DNA of 44,161 nucleotides from positions 1 through 44,161 of IMG/VR virus record IMGVR_UViG_3300049793_000084. The stretch is one strand, 5' to 3'. This document shows, piece by piece, positions 7,094 to 16,114 of this stretch. The position numbers and the translations under genes were made by a program. The notes below the pieces were generated by a model. The model saw only the letters and a program-made list of their open reading frames with translations, searched no databases and was not told the origin of the DNA. This DNA comes from a virus. Within the stretch, counting starts at the first letter, position 1. Each line of letters begins with the position of its first letter.

Positions 7094-7870
7094 ATGACAG
7101 TTCGCCACTTGTTTATTCCAGATGTTCAAGCCAAAGAGGGAGTTCCTACCGAGCATTTGAGCTGGATAGGGAACTACATAGTGGATAAGAAGCCGGAGGT
7201 AATTATCCAAATAGGAGACTTTGCAGACATGCCCAGCATGTCCTCCTACGATAAAGGCAACAAATCATTTGAAGGGAGGAGATACAAGAAAGACATTAAA
7301 GCTGCGAAGGAAGCGATGGATACACTATTAGGTCCTCTTCGAAGGTATAACCAAAAGCAACGACAACTCAAGCACGCACAATATAAGCCACGAATGGTGC
7401 TGACGCTAGGTAACCACGAAGAGCGAATAGCACGTGCTGTAGAGGCTCAGGCGGAGCTAGAAGGCGTTATAGGATATCACGACCTTCCTTATGAAGACTG
7501 GGAGGTGCATGACTATTTAAAACCTGTGGTCATAGATGGAGTGATGTACGTGCACTATCTGTCTAATCCTATGTCTGGAAAACCTTATGGAGGAACCTCC
7601 TTAAATCAATTAAATAAGGTGCAGCATAGTTTCTGTGTGGGACACAAACAAACACTGGATGTGGCAACTTATTTCACTCCTCTAGGTAAACAAACGTGGG
7701 GGATAATAGCAGGGGCTTGCTACCTTCACGATGAAGAATATAAAGGCTACCAAGGAAATGCTCACTTTAGAGGTGTTATAATGCTAAATGATGTAAAAGG
7801 CGGGACATTTAGTCCTTGGTTTATCCCACTTGACTATCTGCGAAGTAGATATGAGGAGGGTCATATATGA
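7094..7870 (+). CDS. Phage-type metallophosphoesterase (copy 2)
   Basis: The 258-residue protein carries PDVQ (metal D/Q position), GDFAD, GNHEER, a late VGHKQ, and a GACYLHDEEY segment, the arrangement seen in phage metallophosphoesterases in which some His ligands are changed from the classical DxH/GHTH form. The start ATG 7094 follows AAAGGGGAGATTTAA. It would hydrolyse a phosphoester in the cytoplasm; substrate unknown. Its motifs differ from those of the phosphoesterase at 2120, so the two are separate acquisitions rather than a recent duplication. Confidence 0.87.
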   Translation: MTVRHLFIPDVQAKEGVPTEHLSWIGNYIVDKKPEVIIQIGDFADMPSMSSYDKGNKSFEGRRYKKDIKAAKEAMDTLLGPLRRYNQKQRQLKHAQYKPRMVLTLGNHEERIARAVEAQAELEGVIGYHDLPYEDWEVHDYLKPVVIDGVMYVHYLSNPMSGKPYGGTSLNQLNKVQHSFCVGHKQTLDVATYFTPLGKQTWGIIAGACYLHDEEYKGYQGNAHFRGVIMLNDVKGGTFSPWFIPLDYLRSRYEEGHI

Positions 7871-8067
7871 GACTTATAATAACTGATAGCGGAAACGAAC
7901 CCCAGGTGGAGTTGTATCTCCAGTACGGATCAGATGGAAGCGTCATATTAAGGGCAAAGCAAGACACTATAGATCAATCAATATTAACAGTGTGTCCAAA
8001 TGGACACGCAAGCACTTCAATTAACAACATAATATTTTGGAGAAACGACCGTGAAGACAAGCAATAA
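7867..8067 (+). CDS. Hypothetical protein, 66 aa
   Basis: It overlaps the phosphoesterase stop (ATGA at 7867) and runs into the start of the endolysin. The sequence is beta-rich with a central SDGSVILRAKQDT stretch. No family recognised. Confidence 0.65.
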   Translation: MRLIITDSGNEPQVELYLQYGSDGSVILRAKQDTIDQSILTVCPNGHASTSINNIIFWRNDREDKQ

Positions 8068-8725
8068 AGGGTTGGTCGAATTGGTGGGCCACGAAGGGAT
8101 AGCACTCAGTAAGTATAAAGACAGTGTAGGTGTGTGGACCGTTGGAATAGGCGCTACAGTGTCTGAGATATCAGACATAGCGTCTTGGCCGTTGTCTAAG
8201 ACAATAACTATTCAGGAAGCGTTCGATTTGTTAGCTAAAGGGATAGTTAAATATGAGAACGAACTTAATAAATATATAACTAAACAAATCCCTCAATATC
8301 AGTTTGACGCTCTAGTTAGTTGGTGTTATAACGTAGGGGTGGGATGGGTGAAGAAAGCCTCTGTGATTAAACTAATCAACCAAGGAGCTAGTGCTGGACA
8401 GCTATACGACGCATTGATGTTATATAGAAGCCCTCCAGAAGTTATAGGACGAAGAACTAAAGAGGCAAGACTATTAGCTTATGGGGCGTACAGTAATGGA
8501 GGAAAAGCTACGTTGTTCCCAGTGTCCAGTAAGGGCTTTCCTATGTACGCTAAAGGGACAGAGATAAACGTGTGGGAACACATAGCAGTTAGCTCTGAAG
8601 TGGCCCCTCTTGTACCTATTGTCGCTAAAGCAGATGAGAAAGCAGTAGCTGTGAAACCTTCTAGTGGAACCACGTTAACCAACCTAGTGTCAACCATCTC
8701 TTCTCTCCTGGGGTTCTCTCAGTGA
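8051..8725 (+). CDS. Endolysin, glycoside hydrolase family 24 lysozyme
   Basis: GTG start at 8051 after TTGGAGAAACGACC. The N-terminal 150 residues are a T4/P22-type lysozyme: the catalytic triad spacing E-x8-D-x5-T is exact (E15 in HEG, D24 in YKDSVG, T30 in VWTVGIG), followed by FDALVSWCYNVGVG and a GRRTKEARLLAYG segment near residue 140. It cleaves the glycan strands of peptidoglycan. The last 75 or so residues are Ala/Val/Ser-rich and end in a hydrophobic LVSTISSLLGF stretch. There is no N-terminal signal or anchor, so export would need the holin. It is the last gene of the plus arm, on the opposite transcription unit from the holin at 32038. Confidence 0.9.
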   Translation: MKTSNKGLVELVGHEGIALSKYKDSVGVWTVGIGATVSEISDIASWPLSKTITIQEAFDLLAKGIVKYENELNKYITKQIPQYQFDALVSWCYNVGVGWVKKASVIKLINQGASAGQLYDALMLYRSPPEVIGRRTKEARLLAYGAYSNGGKATLFPVSSKGFPMYAKGTEINVWEHIAVSSEVAPLVPIVAKADEKAVAVKPSSGTTLTNLVSTISSLLGFSQ

Positions 8726-8757
8726 CACGATCTCTTCTAAGCAGCTATATAAACGAA

Positions 8758-8774
8758 AGCCCCGTAAAGGGGCT
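8758..8774. terminator. Hairpin between converging transcription units
   Basis: AGCCCC, loop GTAAA, GGGGCT forms a 6-bp GC-rich stem between the stops of the endolysin (plus) and the last minus-arm gene. Read on the minus strand it is followed by TTTCGTTT, a fair U-tract; on the plus strand the tail is not U-rich. It probably ends the minus-arm transcript and perhaps slows the plus-arm one. Confidence 0.6.
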
Positions 8775-8784
8775 CTCAGAGGGT

Positions 8785-8883
8785 TTATGCAGCTGCTTTA
8801 GGAAACAGCTTGTCAAGTACCTTAGGTAATACGTAATGGCCCACGGCCACGCCGGCTACAAATACCACTGCTAATATAATCAT
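8785..8883 (-). CDS. Single-span membrane peptide, 32 aa
   Basis: The start (ATG at 8883) follows CTGGAGAATTAAA and overlaps the upstream stop (ATGA). Residues 1-20 form a hydrophobic span with glycines (MIILAVVFVAGVAVGHYVL), then a short basic/Ala tail. It is the last gene of the minus arm, directly before the convergent hairpin. It could be a lysis-related or superinfection-related membrane peptide; unknown. Confidence 0.6.
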   Translation of the reverse strand: MIILAVVFVAGVAVGHYVLPKVLDKLFPKAAA

Positions 8884-9287
8884 TTTAATTCTCCAGGCCA
8901 GTCGTCTAAACTAACCATTTTAAAAGTTTGAGGAATGTCTCTTAATACTTGTTTCTTATCTTCTATCTCCTGTAGAAGGGTTGGATTTGATAGGTTCCTT
9001 AGCGTGTCTAAGTCCAGATGTTTCAGTTTCTTGTTTCTAGCTTCCCGAATTCGCTTCATATGTAAACACATGGCTTTCGGAATGTCAATAACCACCTGCC
9101 CATCTTTCTTCACCCAAGCGTCTCTGAACTGCCTACTCTTAGGTACGTCGATAGAATTGTGAACAGTGTACTTCGTATATTCTGGGTGGCAGTCTCTAAA
9201 CTTTCTCACTACATCTTCTACGTTTGCACCTTCTGTCAGCGTCGCGATAGCGACGTGACCGTCTGCTCTTTCATAAACTATATTCAT
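8880..9287 (-). CDS. Tail-fibre accessory/chaperone-like protein
   Basis: The 135-residue protein has the pattern common in small proteins encoded beside tail fibres: SRQFRDAWVKKDGQVVIDIPKAM, then a KRIREARNKKLKHLDLDTLRNL helix, then KKQVLRDIPQTF. Such proteins are usually annotated as tail-fibre assembly or accessory proteins. A GGAGAACTAATAGA site precedes the start. It lies 14 bases after the tail fibre gene, which supports the call. Confidence 0.6.
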   Translation of the reverse strand: MNIVYERADGHVAIATLTEGANVEDVVRKFRDCHPEYTKYTVHNSIDVPKSRQFRDAWVKKDGQVVIDIPKAMCLHMKRIREARNKKLKHLDLDTLRNLSNPTLLQEIEDKKQVLRDIPQTFKMVSLDDWPGELK

Positions 9288-9301
9288 TCTATTAGTTCTC
9301 C

Positions 9302-10723
9302 CTATTGGTCGCCGTAAGCAACCACTGCTAAGTTGATGTTATCTGTGTCAGCTCCTGTGGACGTATTGAACGTTCTAACTACAAGAGAGCCTGTTGCCTG
9401 TCCAGTTTTCGTATTAGCTGCCTGTGCACTGCCCGAAGCAGTTAGGGAGTTGGCTACGGCACAGTAGTTAGCAGAAGAGAACGCAGTGGAATACGTTACA
9501 GTAACCAACCCTGCTGACGTGTCTGTAATGGAAGCTACGTTATAGCTGGCTCCTATTAGAGGGGTTCCTCCCGATACCGTAACGTATGCCCACACCTTAG
9601 CCACTCCGGGGTGGAACTGCGTGCGACCAGGAGTCACTGCTACAGTGTTTGACGTAGCTGTTTCCATGTCTGATTGGACTGCTGGTTGAAGAAACGTCAT
9701 GTCGACGTCCGGAAGTGTGTACGTTCTAGTGCCTGTTAGGGTGCCTGCAAAAACTGCTTTGCCTCCCGAATAAGTGAACGCCAAATCGGCATTAGGGAAT
9801 GTAAGGGTGCGATTAGAGGAGGCTGCTGTTGTGAAGATTTGGGCTGCTGTTCCTGTGTTAGCAAACTGATAGGCTGACGCAAGGGCGGCTCCTGCCACTC
9901 TCACCTGAACATCTAGATAAGTGTCTTCTGAGCCTGCAGTGACGTCTGTTGCTACAAACGCTAGCCTGCCGAAGTTAGAAGGACTCTCATCAGCGCTCTC
10001 ACTATTAAACAACATTCCAGTGCCAATACCTGCTGCAGGAGAGCCAGATGTGGTGTGCTGCAAGGTGATTAGATTGGTGACGCCGTTGTTTGTAGCGTTA
10101 TCGGCTACGAAGGAAGTCGTTTGTGTTGCAGAGCTATTAGTTATGTTCCAGTTGGTGCCGTCGCAAGTTAGAACAGCCACTTGATATTGAGCGGTTAATG
10201 CTAATGTTAATGCTCCGTCTATTGTCTCACTGGCATTACCGTCTATAGTAACAGTGTTAGCACTGCTGTCTGTTTTCTTGATGGCCACTTGGAATCCATC
10301 GCCTGCAGTGGCAGCTGCCAATAATGTAATAGTTTTATTGCCTGCGGTGGCATCCACTTTGATGAGCTTGTCTCTATCTGTTTCAGCAACTACATAGTCA
10401 GCCGACTTGGACAGTGTGGTCCACAATTGTTCTAAGGATAGGGCGTTATCAACAGTCCATACAGATGAGGTTGGAGGGTCGCCTGCAGAGGAGCTTGCAA
10501 GAACAAACTTCATGCTTCTATCTATGTATACATCCTGATCTAATCGTCCGTCACTGTTTAGTGTCATTGGATTGGCATTAGGCGTTCCCTTTGTGCTGTC
10601 TGTAAAGGTGTTCTGCTTAGTTGTGGTGCCTGCCAAATATTGAAACAGTTTATATCCAGCAGCTATGTTACTGCCGTTGAACATTGAATACCCTTTAGTG
10701 AAAAATCTTATCGCTTTAGCCAT
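9302..10723 (-). CDS. Tail fibre or tail-spike-type protein
   Basis: The 473-residue protein is rich in Thr, Ser, Ala and Asn and beta-strand-like throughout. The N-terminal part (MFNGSNIAAGYKLFQYLAGTT, then NPMTLNSDGRLDQDVYID) is a conserved head-binding type motif of podoviral and siphoviral fibre proteins. Middle repeats carry TLLAAATAGDGF and trimeric-fibre-like segments. It is near the end of the late unit, next to a fibre accessory gene. No enzymatic spike motif seen. Receptor binding is the likely role, by position. Confidence 0.75.
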   Translation of the reverse strand: MAKAIRFFTKGYSMFNGSNIAAGYKLFQYLAGTTTKQNTFTDSTKGTPNANPMTLNSDGRLDQDVYIDRSMKFVLASSSAGDPPTSSVWTVDNALSLEQLWTTLSKSADYVVAETDRDKLIKVDATAGNKTITLLAAATAGDGFQVAIKKTDSSANTVTIDGNASETIDGALTLALTAQYQVAVLTCDGTNWNITNSSATQTTSFVADNATNNGVTNLITLQHTTSGSPAAGIGTGMLFNSESADESPSNFGRLAFVATDVTAGSEDTYLDVQVRVAGAALASAYQFANTGTAAQIFTTAASSNRTLTFPNADLAFTYSGGKAVFAGTLTGTRTYTLPDVDMTFLQPAVQSDMETATSNTVAVTPGRTQFHPGVAKVWAYVTVSGGTPLIGASYNVASITDTSAGLVTVTYSTAFSSANYCAVANSLTASGSAQAANTKTGQATGSLVVRTFNTSTGADTDNINLAVVAYGDQ

Positions 10724-12684
10724 TATTGTGTGCCATCCTGTGGGGCAACTGAAGACGGAGCAGTTGGTTCATTTTTGTGTTGTAACACACCGTCTTGTGA
10801 CATGATGTATCCCGCTCTAGTTAAATGTCTTTCCGCAGCTGCCGTTAAATTATCATAAGTGCTTTGAGGAAGATTTTTAGTAAGAGCGTTAAATATAGTT
10901 TTTAAGGGAGAGTGATTAGCTACGAAAGATGCAGCACCATAAGACGCTAATGCAGCTCCTGCGCCAACTGGACCAGCAAGTGCTGCTCCTAATCCTGTGG
11001 CACCTGCCAATCCTGCTCCGATTGCGGTAGGTTTCCACCATCCTTGTTTACTTCCTTGATTAATACTCTTAAGATAGGTGTTTAGTCCTTGGAGAGAATT
11101 GTACGAGTCTTTATTTAATATGTCGCCTGTCTGGGTGTATGGACTGGTTTTAGACAAGAAAGTGTCTAGATTCATCGCCCCTGTTTTTTCCGGGTCTGAC
11201 GCTTCTAGTGCCTGTTGAACCTTAGTGGCTCCCACCATATCTCGTCCTCCTGGAGATAATATACTCAATGCTGCTCGTTTAGGAGGAAGAACACCACCTT
11301 CACTGGTTAGAGAATTAATCAACTTGTGGGCCGAAGCTTCGTCATAGATTGCTTTCTGTAACATAGGGGCGTTATCGAACAGTTGAAACTTGTTGGCAGA
11401 AAATGCTCTTGCTGCTGAGAAGTCTTTCATATCATCTGAAGACAAGGAGTTTTGTATGTGATTTAACAGTGAGTCTTTGACACCACCTAAATTGTCAGCT
11501 AACTGGTTACCAATCCCGCCTTCAATTCCTCTAGCATTAATAGCAGCTCCAGATATAATAGTGTTAAGCTGTTTCACTGCATTTACATTTAGGTTTGGAT
11601 TGTCCCTAAGTATGTTAGACAGGGAAGTGTTAACTGCTTTATATCCTGGAATCTCATTGGTGGTGAGCATGTCTTGAGCGTTCGCCACAGCGTCTTTAAC
11701 GCCTTGCTGGTCAGCTATCGGAGCAGTTTTAAACCCTGCGTCCCACAAATTATCTTCGGCTCGTCCCATCTTCTTCAATGTGCTCTGCATTATATTAGCA
11801 GAATATTCAGTAAGCTTATCTGCAGTTAGGTTTTGAGCACTGGGGTTTCCTGCCATTTTAGCAATGAACTGTGACACTGGTTCGCCTATATTATTTAACT
11901 GACTAGCTCTTGCTCCCATTCCTGTTAACGAGGGGGCCACACCAAATACCATTTGAGAAAGAGTTTTAGACGCACTGTCTGGTTTTATATTCTCAGCCAT
12001 TACAGTGGGAAGGACGTCCTTGGCGTCTGCTAAGGCCTTAGAGGCATTCATCCATGTAGCCAGCTTAGTACCGAGCATTGGAGCGATGTAGGCGCTAGGG
12101 CTGCTTAAAGTGGCTTTAGCGGCATCTGTATTAATTAACTGTCCTGGGTTATTAGGGTCATACCGTTGACTGTCCATTCCAGCTAATACGCCAGCACCTC
12201 CTAGAGCAGACGATCCATATTTAGCTAATGTCTTAAGTCCAGTGGGGGCCACCTCTCCTAATAAACTAGCTCCTTTGGCCACTGCACCTAGAGCAGGGCT
12301 GAAGGGTGCTGTAGCTAATAGCTCTCCTGCTGTCTGACCTATTTGAGGGTAGCTTCCTTCATATGTCTTGATGTTTTTATTTTGCTCAGCAGTAGATGCG
12401 GCATCTACAGACTTAATGGCATTCTGATATGTATCTCCAAAAGGAAGCTTAGACATTAAAGCTAATGTAAAGTTTTTAACTCCTCTGTCCACTCCAGTGT
12501 TTATCATATCCAGCTTTTTCATAAAAGACGGGATCTGGTGGGTGGGGTAGTCCGCAAACGGTGCCCCCACTACATTAGAGGGGTTTCCTGTGGAAACAGG
12601 AGCGTCTGGATCTTTCAGAGCAGGAAGAGCAGAGACTGTATTCTGAACGGCTGCGTCTGGATCTGTCAATTGAGGCAAAGCCAT
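10723..12684 (-). CDS. Large internal virion / DNA ejection protein
   Basis: The 653-residue protein opens with two copies of a (L)PxLxDPDA motif (PQLTDPDA, PALKDPDA), has a helical body, Ala/Gly-rich hydrophobic stretches (for example near 600: GLAGATGLGAALAGPVGAGAALA) that could insert in a membrane, and a C-terminal ILNxLTKNLPQSTYDNL region. Size, composition and position after other ejection-type genes fit a podoviral ejection protein that forms part of the DNA channel through the envelope. AGGAGG precedes the start. The call rests on context; no catalytic motif seen. Confidence 0.65.
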   Translation of the reverse strand: MALPQLTDPDAAVQNTVSALPALKDPDAPVSTGNPSNVVGAPFADYPTHQIPSFMKKLDMINTGVDRGVKNFTLALMSKLPFGDTYQNAIKSVDAASTAEQNKNIKTYEGSYPQIGQTAGELLATAPFSPALGAVAKGASLLGEVAPTGLKTLAKYGSSALGGAGVLAGMDSQRYDPNNPGQLINTDAAKATLSSPSAYIAPMLGTKLATWMNASKALADAKDVLPTVMAENIKPDSASKTLSQMVFGVAPSLTGMGARASQLNNIGEPVSQFIAKMAGNPSAQNLTADKLTEYSANIMQSTLKKMGRAEDNLWDAGFKTAPIADQQGVKDAVANAQDMLTTNEIPGYKAVNTSLSNILRDNPNLNVNAVKQLNTIISGAAINARGIEGGIGNQLADNLGGVKDSLLNHIQNSLSSDDMKDFSAARAFSANKFQLFDNAPMLQKAIYDEASAHKLINSLTSEGGVLPPKRAALSILSPGGRDMVGATKVQQALEASDPEKTGAMNLDTFLSKTSPYTQTGDILNKDSYNSLQGLNTYLKSINQGSKQGWWKPTAIGAGLAGATGLGAALAGPVGAGAALASYGAASFVANHSPLKTIFNALTKNLPQSTYDNLTAAAERHLTRAGYIMSQDGVLQHKNEPTAPSSVAPQDGTQ

Positions 12685-12992
12685 TATGCGGTTCCTCCTA
12701 TGAAGGAATGGATGTATTTGTCTACTAGGGGCTGTCCAGTATAGGACGGAGTGTTATCTGTCAAAGGATATGTGGACGGCCTTCCTTCTTGAGGGAACTG
12801 AGAGGGACGTCCTGCTTGAGGGTATTCACTTGCCGCTGCCTGTTGAAACGGAGGAGCAGGCGGGGGACTCAAAGTGTTCATTCTCGGGTCTGTACCTAAT
12901 GGAACTCCAGCTGGTATTGGACTAGCCTGTATCTGAGGAGCACCTTGTGGATACATTACATTTACGTCTACCGGTGGTTGAAATAGGCTCAT
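12684..12992 (-). CDS. Proline-rich small virion-region protein
   Basis: Start chosen at the ATG after GGAGGTCAATAAC (12992), giving 102 residues; a longer in-frame extension runs into the upstream gene. The product is strikingly Pro/Gln/Ser-rich with repeats of (Y/F)PQxGRPS near the middle (three related copies: EYPQAGRPS, QFPQEGRPS, TYPLTDN). Likely disordered. It is sandwiched between ejection-type genes, so a linker or internal virion role is plausible. No family recognised. Confidence 0.65.
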   Translation of the reverse strand: MSLFQPPVDVNVMYPQGAPQIQASPIPAGVPLGTDPRMNTLSPPPAPPFQQAAASEYPQAGRPSQFPQEGRPSTYPLTDNTPSYTGQPLVDKYIHSFIGGTA

Positions 12993-12993
12993 G

Positions 12994-14439
12994 TTATTGA
13001 CCTCCTTGCATGTGTAAGGCTCTTTGTATTTTCTCGTCGCTCCAATCTTTATACGCCGGGTCTTGTCTATATTGACTGAACAGTGGATTAGCAACTACAC
13101 CTGGAGGTGCTCCTGGAGTGATATTTATTCCCTTCAATAAAATGTTATCGTTCAATCCTTTCTCTTTAGAGATGTCTCGTAACAACTGGGTTATACCTGC
13201 TTTGTATTCTACAGGAGACATAGAGGGATTTGCAAAAAGTTTTTCAAATGCGTCAATTCTTTCTTGAGACACCCTTGACCCAGCCAACGATTGAATATAA
13301 CTTTGGAACATTTGACCCGCAGAATGCAAATACTGTGTGGAATCATTTATGTATTGCTCTCTGGTGGGTTTATCCATTCCTGTGGTTGCTTGAGCTAGCG
13401 AATCTGCTATTCCTCCTGCGACAGGCAAGTCTTTAAGTTTATCGCTTTCTTCAGAGGCCCACTTAGAGTATTTACCGAACTGCGTGAAATACTTGTCTCT
13501 AAATGTTCCACTTAAATCATTCAAGGTGTTTAACATTTGTCCTTCTGTGTTAACCTTTTTTTGTAAGTCTGCAGTTGTTGCAGCAGCGGGAGTAGACGAA
13601 TAGTTGACAGAGGGGTTGCCATTCGCATCAGTTCCAACAGAGAGCTGCACTCCGGCAGCGGCTGGATTAGCAGCTTTATTAGCGTCTATCATATCTTTAT
13701 ACTCTTTGGCTTGTCCTGCTATAAGTATTTGGTGAGTGAGTCCATTTTTAAATTGTGAGATTGGCATCTGAGCGGAAGCGTCTGCATCTGCTTGAGTGAT
13801 GTGACCACTGGCTACAGCGTCTTTGAGGATTTCTGTTCTCACTTGATTGGCTTCTTCAGGGGTTTTAGCATTGTTCATGGCTATTAATCCATATGACGCG
13901 AATGCTCCTTTGTCTTGCAGAACAGCTTTACTTTGAGCTAATGCCGCGGTTAAAGCCACTTTTTGAGCTTCTGTTCCTGCAGTCATCCTTTCAGTGTCTG
14001 CTTTGCTTTGCTCTATCCCTAATGTTTGTCCGAACTGATTTCCTTGTTGAGCCAGTTTTGCTTGGTCCATTCCTAGGTTTTGTCCAAACTCACTTCCTTG
14101 TTGTGCCAACTTAGCTTGGTCCATTCCGAGGGTTTGTCCAAACTGACTTGCTTGTTGAGCTTGCTGCTGCTGAGCCAATTGGTTTTGAACCCCTTGCTGA
14201 GATGCTTGTTGAGCAAGCTGTTGTTGAGCTAATTGTTGTTGTCCTAGGCCGAGGGCCCCTTGTTGTTGAATCTGTGCCAACTGATTGGCTGCACTCTGTC
14301 TGGCTGCTGCCGCTGCTTGACCTATTTGCAACGCTTGAAGACCCAGTGCTCCAGGAGTATCTATTCGCAAGTTTCTTGCAGTATTGCCAGCTAGCGCTGC
14401 GGTTCCTGCAAAATACGGGGGTTGAATATCTAGTGCCAT
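12994..14439 (-). CDS. Gln-rich internal virion protein
   Basis: The 481-residue protein has a Gln/Ala-rich N-terminal third with (L)AQQQ runs and three 18-residue tandem repeats of the type FGQxLGMDQAKLAQQG (encoded at 14012-14173), followed by a helical, more ordered C-terminal half with a conserved-looking LAGSRVSQERIDAFEKLFANPSM segment. The helix-rich, low-complexity N-terminus and position fit a podoviral ejection/internal virion protein. Read-through of the repeats suggests a long coiled coil. Function by context only. Confidence 0.65.
   Translation of the reverse strand: MALDIQPPYFAGTAALAGNTARNLRIDTPGALGLQALQIGQAAAAARQSAANQLAQIQQQGALGLGQQQLAQQQLAQQASQQGVQNQLAQQQQAQQASQFGQTLGMDQAKLAQQGSEFGQNLGMDQAKLAQQGNQFGQTLGIEQSKADTERMTAGTEAQKVALTAALAQSKAVLQDKGAFASYGLIAMNNAKTPEEANQVRTEILKDAVASGHITQADADASAQMPISQFKNGLTHQILIAGQAKEYKDMIDANKAANPAAAGVQLSVGTDANGNPSVNYSSTPAAATTADLQKKVNTEGQMLNTLNDLSGTFRDKYFTQFGKYSKWASEESDKLKDLPVAGGIADSLAQATTGMDKPTREQYINDSTQYLHSAGQMFQSYIQSLAGSRVSQERIDAFEKLFANPSMSPVEYKAGITQLLRDISKEKGLNDNILLKGINITPGAPPGVVANPLFSQYRQDPAYKDWSDEKIQRALHMQGGQ
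14012..14173 (-). repeat. Three 54-bp tandem repeats in the Gln-rich virion gene
   Basis: Three units at 14012, 14066 and 14120 with a 54-bp period encode 18-residue repeats (FGQ-x-LG-x-(D/E)Q-(A/S)-K-x-x-x-x-G-like). The third unit on the plus strand merges into the poly-Gln region. They are imperfect at DNA level, so the array is old enough to have diverged but may still change length by slippage. Confidence 0.8.
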
Positions 14440-14457
14440 TAGTTTACTCCGTTCATA

Positions 14458-15693
14458 TTAAAATAACCCCGATCGTTGTACTGTCTGTTGAGGTTGTTGA
14501 TATTGAGTTACTGCTCCCGCTAAATTTGTGGCTTGGTTTGCAGCGTTTATTTGTGCGGTGGCGTCCCCTGCTTGGGTTATATTATTAGACTGAGCAGCAC
14601 CTGTATTTGCTATACCACTTAATCCTGCGTTTCCTTGGTTGGCATATACAGACCCTAGGTTGCTTCCGGTTTGATTTGTCATATTAGCTTGAGCCGACCC
14701 GTTGGTCATTGCATTGTTTGCACCTACGTCTCCGCCTGCAAGTCCTGCTAAGCTGTTTTGGTAGTTATTAAATATCGTGTTCTGTTGATTCCACCAATTG
14801 TTATAGTCTTGTGACGCCATCCCTTGAGCTCTATCTGTAATACTCCTCATTAAACTGCCTGAGCCTAAAAGTCCTTGAGCTGCTCCTGTCGCCTGTGTTT
14901 GACGTAAAGCATCATTAACAGCAAACTGGTAGCCAGGGCTCTGTTGGTAATACTGTCCTGCGCCCTGTCCTAATAGTTGATTTGCAGCAGACCCCTGAAA
15001 ACCGCTTAAGGCTCCTTGAGGAGACGTAGCTTGCATAGCAGTGTTACTACCGGGAGCTGCTTGTGACTGAGCGCTTGGAACCTGATAGCTGCTGTTAGGG
15101 TCAGCAACAGGATAGGATGTCTGAGGAGTGATGTCAGAAGGGGCTCCTCCTAATGTCATTCCATTTGCTGTTGACTGAGATACATTAGAGGGGGTTCCGT
15201 TATATGCTTGCAGTGAGCCTCCGGAAGTCATTCCGTTTGAGCCACTTCCTCCTCCGCCTGATGCTCCTGTAGCACCTCCTCCGGTGCTATTTGGGGACAC
15301 ATAAGGAACCAGAGAGTTTGTAGCTGCTCTCATTTGTTCTGGAGACATAACTCCTGGGGCTCCTGTGGAGGTTATGCCAGAATTAGCTGTACTTCCTGCA
15401 TATGGATTAGATCCTGAAGCAGCTCCTATGTTTCCTCCTACATTCCCTGCAGCAGCGGCATTAGACGCAGGGGCTGAAGCTAACACTCCCCATTGATTGC
15501 CATATCGACCTGCTCCTGGGGTGTATGTGTTAGAGTAGGTCATTTGAGGTGCTAACGCTTGTGCTCCTGCAGCAGCTCCTGCATTACCTCCAAATAATCC
15601 GGTAGCCCCTTGTACAACTGAACTAGCTCCTGCTGGATATTGGGCAGCTTGGGTTGCGCCTTGGATTACATTGCCGTAATAATCAGTAGCCAT
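14458..15693 (-). CDS. DNA transfer (ejection) protein
   Basis: The 411-residue protein is Gly/Ala/Ser/Gln-rich and low-complexity for about 230 residues, then has the conserved segment SPGYQFAVNDALRQTQATGA followed by GLLGSGSLMRSITDRAQGMA and a YNNWWNQQNTIFNNYQNSLA helix. That is the hallmark of the phage DNA-transfer/ejection protein family widely found in podo- and siphoviruses. It would be carried in the virion and released with the DNA. A AAGGAAATCAAA site precedes the start. Confidence 0.72.
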   Translation of the reverse strand: MATDYYGNVIQGATQAAQYPAGASSVVQGATGLFGGNAGAAAGAQALAPQMTYSNTYTPGAGRYGNQWGVLASAPASNAAAAGNVGGNIGAASGSNPYAGSTANSGITSTGAPGVMSPEQMRAATNSLVPYVSPNSTGGGATGASGGGGSGSNGMTSGGSLQAYNGTPSNVSQSTANGMTLGGAPSDITPQTSYPVADPNSSYQVPSAQSQAAPGSNTAMQATSPQGALSGFQGSAANQLLGQGAGQYYQQSPGYQFAVNDALRQTQATGAAQGLLGSGSLMRSITDRAQGMASQDYNNWWNQQNTIFNNYQNSLAGLAGGDVGANNAMTNGSAQANMTNQTGSNLGSVYANQGNAGLSGIANTGAAQSNNITQAGDATAQINAANQATNLAGAVTQYQQPQQTVQRSGLF

Positions 15694-16114
15694 TTTGATT
15701 TCCTTGTAGTCCGCCTAACACTCCTTGAGGCACCACATTTTGAGGTGGAACCACATTCTGTGGAGGAACAGGAGCTGGGTAGACAGTGTTTTTAAGTCCT
15801 GCTAGATTCGCACTGCCTCCCACTGGAGTGGCCAATCCTAAAGACTTCTGATATGCGTCTAGAGCGTCATATGTAGCTAAATGTTGAGGAGTCGTTAAAG
15901 CTTGCGCTTGATTGAATCCTTGTTGCTGCTGTTGTTGCGCTACAGCGTTGGAGTTCTGGAGAGCATTAACAGCTTGTTGATTGTACGCCTGAGAATACCC
16001 TAATCCTTGAGACAAGGCTGCTTGCAACTGTGCGTTAGCTTGATTGGCCCATGCAGACGAATTAAAGTTAACTAAATATTTACTAAGGTCTATGCCTCCT
16101 GAACTTCCTATCAT
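15683..16114 (-). CDS. Small Gln/Ala-rich virion-region protein
   Basis: The 143-residue protein overlaps the downstream gene by 11 bases. It has an Ala/Gln helix with NALQNSNAVAQQQQQQGFNQAQ and a C-terminal duplication VPPQNVVPPQNVVPQ. It resembles the N-terminal low-complexity parts of the neighbouring ejection proteins. Likely a minor internal virion protein; no family recognised. Confidence 0.6.
   Translation of the reverse strand: MIGSSGGIDLSKYLVNFNSSAWANQANAQLQAALSQGLGYSQAYNQQAVNALQNSNAVAQQQQQQGFNQAQALTTPQHLATYDALDAYQKSLGLATPVGGSANLAGLKNTVYPAPVPPQNVVPPQNVVPQGVLGGLQGNQNGY

Noticed and set aside
14148-14588. 146-residue plus-strand open frame opposite the Gln-rich virion genes
   Set aside because: It is the antisense shadow of repetitive CAG/CAA-rich coding DNA and would cross a gene boundary; no start signal.
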